This document shows, in pieces, positions 60,800 to 64,000 of a stretch of DNA of 64,000 bases. The DNA comes from an uncultured Bacteroidota bacterium. Lineage in GTDB: Bacteria > Bacteroidota > Bacteroidia > Bacteroidales > P3. Below the pieces are notes generated by a model that did no database searches, was not told where the DNA came from, and saw only the letters and a program-made list of their open reading frames with translations. Every line of letters starts with the position of its first letter. Positions within the stretch are counted from its first letter, which is position 1. The position numbers and the translations under genes are program-made. The stretch spans positions 1 to 64,000 of the forward strand of contig CACYJU010000012.1 of assembly GCA_902774845.1 (NCBI GenBank), in the 5' to 3' direction.

Positions 60800-61438
60800 A
60801 TGGCCGACAACTATCTAGAGAAACGTTACGAAGAGGTCTTTGGCAAAGGCCGCACCAAGGTGAAGCAGGTGGGGCACACGCTGGACGAGCTGCTGCGCAA
60901 GAACCGCAGCCACCGCGGATACAACAAAAGCTACAAGGTGAGCCGTGCAGAGTTGGAACGCATAGTGGCGGTGAACACCAAGCTGCCGTCGGCCTGCAAC
61001 CAGCAGCTGTTACGATTCAAGCTGGTGACCCACGACAGCGGTGCCGACACGGTACTGAGGAATATACGTATGGGAGCCGCCTTGCCCGAGCTGCATCTAC
61101 CGCTGGCCGGCACCGAGCCAGAGGCGTTCATCGTAGTGTGCAGCGCCAAGCCAGAGAACAAGCTGATAGACATCGACCTCGGCATCGCGGCGCAGAGCAT
61201 GCTGCTGAAAGCCGTGGAGATGGGGCTGAACGGAATCATCATAGGAGCCTTCAACCACGAAAATATAGAGAAAGAGCTGGCACTCCCCTACCCCGCCATC
61301 GCCATCATAGCCATAGGCAAGGGCGCCGAGCGGATAGAGCTCACACCCATCTCAGCCGACGAGAGCCACGCCTACTACCGGAAAGAAGGAGTCCACTATG
61401 TCCCCAAGGTGAAGCTGGAAGAGCTGATCATTGACTGA
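60800..61438 (+). CDS. Nitroreductase-family oxidoreductase
   Basis: A 212-residue flavoprotein of the nitroreductase fold. Seen: LLRKNRSHRGYNKSYKVSRAELERIV (family R-S-x-R start, FMN phosphate contact), KLPSACNQQLLRFKLV, LIDIDLGIAAQSMLLKAVEMGLNGIIIGAFNH (dimer and FMN helix) and AIIAIGKGAE. The substrate may be a quinone, nitro compound or other electron acceptor. A 7-bp array directly abuts its start codon. It is on the same strand as the fucosidase gene, 81 bases away. Confidence 0.9.
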   Translation: MADNYLEKRYEEVFGKGRTKVKQVGHTLDELLRKNRSHRGYNKSYKVSRAELERIVAVNTKLPSACNQQLLRFKLVTHDSGADTVLRNIRMGAALPELHLPLAGTEPEAFIVVCSAKPENKLIDIDLGIAAQSMLLKAVEMGLNGIIIGAFNHENIEKELALPYPAIAIIAIGKGAERIELTPISADESHAYYRKEGVHYVPKVKLEELIID

Positions 61439-61466
61439 TTTCACATTTTGCGTTACACATTTTGCG
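61439..61466. repeat. 14-bp direct repeat upstream of the AAA ATPase
   Basis: Two adjacent copies, TTTCACATTTTGCG and TTACACATTTTGCG, lie in the promoter region, ending 16 bases before the -7 box. Confidence 0.7.
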
Positions 61467-61490
61467 AAATTTAATATTTTCGTATATTTG
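61461..61490 (+). promoter_or_regulatory. Promoter of the AAA ATPase gene
   Basis: TTTG (61461-61464), an 18-base spacer and TATATTTG (61483-61490), 24 bases before the ATG at 61514. The TTTG is part of the second 14-bp repeat. Confidence 0.6.
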
Positions 61491-61513
61491 CAGTGTAAGC
61501 AAAATATCAAATC

Positions 61514-62644
61514 ATGGATAATCCTTTCATTTTCAGAGCATATAAATCCAAAGATTTATTCTGCGACCGTCAAAAAGAACTGGAAACACTAGTCAAGAAC
61601 AGTATTTCACATTCCGACACCACCCTTATAGCCCAGCGTCGCATCGGAAAAACAGGACTCATCCATCGGCTGTTTGACGAGATAAAGACGCAGAAACTGC
61701 CAGTCATTCCAGTCTACGCCGACATCTTTGCAACACGCACGCTGGAGGATTTTGTGAAAGTTCTGTCGGAGTCTATCATGTCCGCAATCCCTGAAAAGAG
61801 CAACATAGGCAAGAAATTCTCGAAGTTCATCAAGAATCTGCGTCCCATCATAAGCTACGACCCACTCACTTTCGCACCACAGATACAGTTCACACTTCAA
61901 AACGAGGAAGAAAAAGTCCAAACGCTGAAGGGATTGCTCACATTCCTTGACGGTCAAGACGAGAAGATACTGCTCGCCATCGACGAGTTCCAGCAGATAC
62001 GTGAATACCCTGAAAAAAATGTCGAAGCCCTGCTGCGCACCATCATACAGAAACTCAACAATGTCACCTTCCTTTTCTGCGGAAGCAAACGGCACATGAT
62101 GCTTGACATCTTCAGTGGGGAACGCAACCCCTTCTACCGCAGCACTGAATTCCTGACGCTACAGAAACTCGACCATGATGTCTATGCCGATTTTATTGAA
62201 AGGCACTTTCTCTCGGCCGGCATAAAAATTGACGCTGATGCCATCGAGCGAATCCTCGACTGGACACGGACTCACACCTATTTCACACAACGGCTCTGCC
62301 ATACGGTGTTCAACATGGGAAGCCCGAAAATCGATGTAAGCCTTGTGAACCAGGCAGCAGCACAGATACTTCAGTCCGACGCCGTCATATTTGGCCAATA
62401 CAAACAGTTGCTAACTGCCGGACAATGGGACTTTCTCATCGCTGTGGCGAAAGAAGGCGAAGTCTCGCAGGTGACCTCACGCCAGTTCCTGCACAAATAT
62501 CATCTAGGCAACCCCTCGTCAGTGAGCCGCATTGTCGATTCTCTGATTGACAAGAACATCTTGGATGAGAACATAACTGACGGTAAGCCCATTTACAGCC
62601 TCAATGATGTGTTCTTTTCCCGTTGGCTGGAGGAGTCATATTGA
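61514..62644 (+). CDS. AAA+/STAND-type ATPase of the archaeal-ATPase-like group
   Basis: A 376-residue cytosolic protein. The N-terminus FCDRQKELETLVKNSISHSDTTLIAQRRIGKTGLI contains Walker A (QRRIGKTGL). Walker B is ILLAIDEFQQIREYP and sensor 1 is FLFCGSKRHMM. A C-terminal winged-helix region follows (VTSRQFLHKYHLGNPSSVSRIVDSLIDKNIL). Such ATPases are common in Bacteroidota, often stand alone, and their role is unknown; some relate to toxin or defence genes, but there is no partner here. A good promoter and a 14-bp direct repeat lie upstream. Confidence 0.88.
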   Translation: MDNPFIFRAYKSKDLFCDRQKELETLVKNSISHSDTTLIAQRRIGKTGLIHRLFDEIKTQKLPVIPVYADIFATRTLEDFVKVLSESIMSAIPEKSNIGKKFSKFIKNLRPIISYDPLTFAPQIQFTLQNEEEKVQTLKGLLTFLDGQDEKILLAIDEFQQIREYPEKNVEALLRTIIQKLNNVTFLFCGSKRHMMLDIFSGERNPFYRSTEFLTLQKLDHDVYADFIERHFLSAGIKIDADAIERILDWTRTHTYFTQRLCHTVFNMGSPKIDVSLVNQAAAQILQSDAVIFGQYKQLLTAGQWDFLIAVAKEGEVSQVTSRQFLHKYHLGNPSSVSRIVDSLIDKNILDENITDGKPIYSLNDVFFSRWLEESY

Positions 62645-62651
62645 TTATCGT

Positions 62652-62674
62652 CTTAACGGTCACATGCCGTTAAG
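62652..62674 (+). terminator. Hairpin after the AAA ATPase, weak terminator candidate
   Basis: A perfect 8-bp stem, CTTAACGG / CCGTTAAG, with a 7-base loop, 7 bases after the stop. There is no T-run after it, so termination is doubtful. Confidence 0.35.
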
Positions 62675-62827
62675 TCAGACAACATTCATCTTTTCGCCAT
62701 TTCTAAAATGGTAGTTCCACTTAATGATTCCCCATCTAACATCTTCTGTAATTCCGTGGATCCGTAAATCCAAGAATCCAGCGAAGCCACCGTTAAGGTT
62801 ATCGTTAGTAGCTCATCTATTATCTAT

Positions 62828-63060
62828 TAACTTTTAACTTCTTACCTCTTCCCTCTTACATCATCCCTTCTTCCCCCCACTAACGCATTCAAGCATTCAC
62901 TCATTAACACCTCTTCCTTCTGACCTCTGACTTCTTACATCTTCCTTCCTCCCTCTTACATCATCCCTTCTTCCCCCCACTAACACATTAACACATTCAC
63001 AAATTCACACATTATCACATCCGACCTATTCCTTCTGACCTCTGACTTCTTCCATCTTCC
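62828..63060. repeat. Alternating 7-bp and 8-bp arrays
   Basis: 7-bp blocks (TAACTTT, TAACTTC, TTACCTC, TTCCCTC, TTACATC) alternate with 8-bp blocks (TAACACAT, TCACAAAT, TCACACAT). The boundaries between blocks are abrupt. Confidence 0.75.
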
Positions 63061-63120
63061 AATACGACCCGTGCCGAGGGGCTGGTATGGTGCTGGCGAG
63101 GTCAAAGCGAGGTGGGTGCT

Positions 63121-63175
63121 GACTCGAAGCTTATTCGAACCTATATCGAAGCTCGATCGAAGCTAAGTCGAAGCG
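63121..63175. repeat. 11-bp tandem array
   Basis: Five units: GACTCGAAGCT, TATTCGAACCT, ATATCGAAGCT, CGATCGAAGCT, AAGTCGAAGCG. Confidence 0.85.
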
Positions 63176-63285
63176 ACACTGATAATATATTGATTTAGTG
63201 CAGCTTGAAAATTAACAAGTAATCCAGGTTGTCAGTCAGTTGCCGTTGCGGCTGGATTTGGTTGACAGTAAAAATTGACAAAGCA

Positions 63286-63329
63286 CTACTTTGGGTGTAC
63301 TTTGCCATTACTTTACCTGAACTTTGAGT
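63286..63329. repeat. 11-bp tandem array
   Basis: Four units: CTACTTTGGGT, GTACTTTGCCA, TTACTTTACCT, GAACTTTGAGT. Confidence 0.75.
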
Positions 63330-63503
63330 GAAATCTGGATGGGCCGAGTGTAGAATGTAGAATGTAAATGCAAATCCGGTTTTTGGAAGTCGTGGAGAAA
63401 AGCAGTTGTAGTATTCAATTGATTGACTATGTATATTTTGCTTATACGGTTGAACCAGATTTACGGTTTAATTATCGACGGGCTTTCGTAATTAGTTGGT
63501 TTC

Positions 63504-64000
63504 TCAATTTGTTTCTGGGGTATGGCTGTAAAAAAGCCCTGTCAATTCCTCAGATACGTATACATTAGGTCCTCCTATACATTGCACATATACAATCCAT
63601 TTATCAAATTTTAGTGGTGAAATGATTTCTCTAGAAATTACATCTTCACGATATTGCGGTACCAAATGCATGTAGTATTTTCCTCCCACAATAATTTTTT
63701 CCCCTGTCGTTTGCATGTCTTTTTTTAGGGAAATCACCTGACGCAAAAAATGCTTTGAGTCAGATAGTAAAATAACATACAGTTTTGAATGCTCATATAT
63801 TTTCAATACTTCGACGGTATCCTCTATTACTTTGGCAGTGATTATACCTTTTCTTATGTTCACGTCCATTTCATCAGTCATTTCCTGTACACGAATAAAA
63901 AAATGATTACGTTTTTGAAAATGCCTTTCCGAAGAAGAGATTTTTAGACCATTCTCGGAACAGGAATACAATATAGATGAAAACGAAAGAATTAAAACTG
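63504..64000 (-). CDS. Lipoprotein of unknown function, N-terminus beyond window
   Basis: The frame is open from the right edge to a stop at 63504 (165 codons seen). Its first visible residues (VLILSFSSILYSCSENG) are the hydrophobic end of a lipoprotein signal with a lipobox Cys, so only a few N-terminal residues are missing. The mature part is charged (ISSSERHFQKRNHFFIRVQE, MDVNIRKGIITAKVIEDT, REDVISREIISPLKFDKWIVYVQCIGGPNVYVSEELT). The DNA is much more AT-rich than the genes to its left. I do not recognise the family. Confidence 0.7.
   Translation of the reverse strand, partial: VLILSFSSILYSCSENGLKISSSERHFQKRNHFFIRVQEMTDEMDVNIRKGIITAKVIEDTVEVLKIYEHSKLYVILLSDSKHFLRQVISLKKDMQTTGEKIIVGGKYYMHLVPQYREDVISREIISPLKFDKWIVYVQCIGGPNVYVSEELTGLFYSHTPETN

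Larger units (their letters stand above)
62645..63503. other. Non-coding region of mixed 7-, 8- and 11-bp arrays
   Basis: No convincing gene is seen in 859 bases. After the ATPase a hairpin occurs (62652-62674), followed by weak 8-bp periodicity near 62750-62790. Then 7-bp and 8-bp arrays alternate (62828-63060), followed by an 11-bp array (63121-63175, perhaps starting earlier), a second 11-bp array (63286-63329) and three 7-bp units (63350-63370). The rest is AT-rich. Several unit types equal the reverse complement of those at 26.0-26.35 kb. Confidence 0.8.

Noticed and set aside
63368..63568. A 66-codon plus-strand frame near the right edge
   Set aside because: It begins in repeat-derived sequence, overlaps the end of the minus-strand lipoprotein gene by 65 bases and has no recognisable feature.
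1..64000. tRNA, rRNA, transposase, integrase or phage genes
   Set aside because: I looked for conserved tRNA arms, rRNA cores and recombinase motifs on both strands and recognised none. A tRNA search program would be more reliable than reading by eye.

Overview
The window comes from a member of the Bacteroidota, most likely of the order Bacteroidales. The evidence is: several Bacteroidota-type promoters (a -7 box TAnnTTTG, sometimes with TTTG or TTG about 20 bases upstream); an adjacent gld/por set for a type IX secretion system (PorP, GldK, GldL, GldM, two GldN); a Na+-pumping NADH dehydrogenase (nqrA-F); a Kdo-phosphate phosphatase; and lipoproteins with Bacteroidota-style lipobox cysteines. 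A type IX system argues against Bacteroides proper. I cannot name the genus. I see no rRNA, tRNA, CRISPR array, transposase, integrase or prophage.

Layout. 1-7.0 kb (minus): the first 2,159 codons of a giant secreted Ig-like protein that runs off the left edge, preceded by a small secreted protein with nearly the same unusual leader. 7.4-10.2 kb (minus): an Aat-FolK fusion and glutamine synthetase. 10.4-17.4 kb (plus): Xaa-Pro aminopeptidase, a uridine-kinase-like nucleoside kinase, a 34-residue membrane peptide, a COG0523 metallochaperone GTPase, CstA and a secreted repeat protein. 17.5-24.3 kb (minus): a Cas4-like nuclease-fold protein, a LOG-family hydrolase, a CE1 esterase with a T9SS sorting tail, a lipoprotein, and a split transketolase whose halves are separated by a von Willebrand A protein and a four-helix-bundle protein. 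24.5-25.9 kb: a lipoprotein and an EamA transporter. 26.4-37.7 kb (plus): nqrABC, an unknown secreted protein, nqrDEF, then yidC, nhaD and a coupled membrane protein; together these form a sodium-energetics block. 37.8-40.2 kb (minus): an SF1 helicase and a lipoprotein. 40.3-50.4 kb (plus): LD-carboxypeptidase, a CzcCBA-type metal efflux operon, a polysaccharide-deacetylase-like protein, KdsC and an RlpA-like protein. 50.6-57.8 kb: the T9SS core operon. 57.8-62.6 kb: an EEP-family enzyme, a frameshifted thioesterase, a GH29 fucosidase, a nitroreductase and an AAA ATPase. 62.6-63.5 kb holds only repeats. A lipoprotein gene enters from the right edge.

The most unusual feature is a dispersed family of degenerate short tandem arrays with fixed unit lengths of 7, 8, 9 or 11 bp. 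They lie at many gene junctions, often touching a start or stop codon, and also sit in frame inside conserved enzymes: the HPPK domain, NqrA (twice), both ends of NqrB, NqrC, the COG0523 GTPase and the Cas4-like protein. Two 9-bp arrays with opposite strand polarity bracket the four-helix-bundle gene as a 673-bp unit. Two copies of a 53-bp element, in opposite orientation 33 kb apart, each precede an 11-bp array. I regard these arrays and the four-helix-bundle unit as the best candidate for an undescribed system here.
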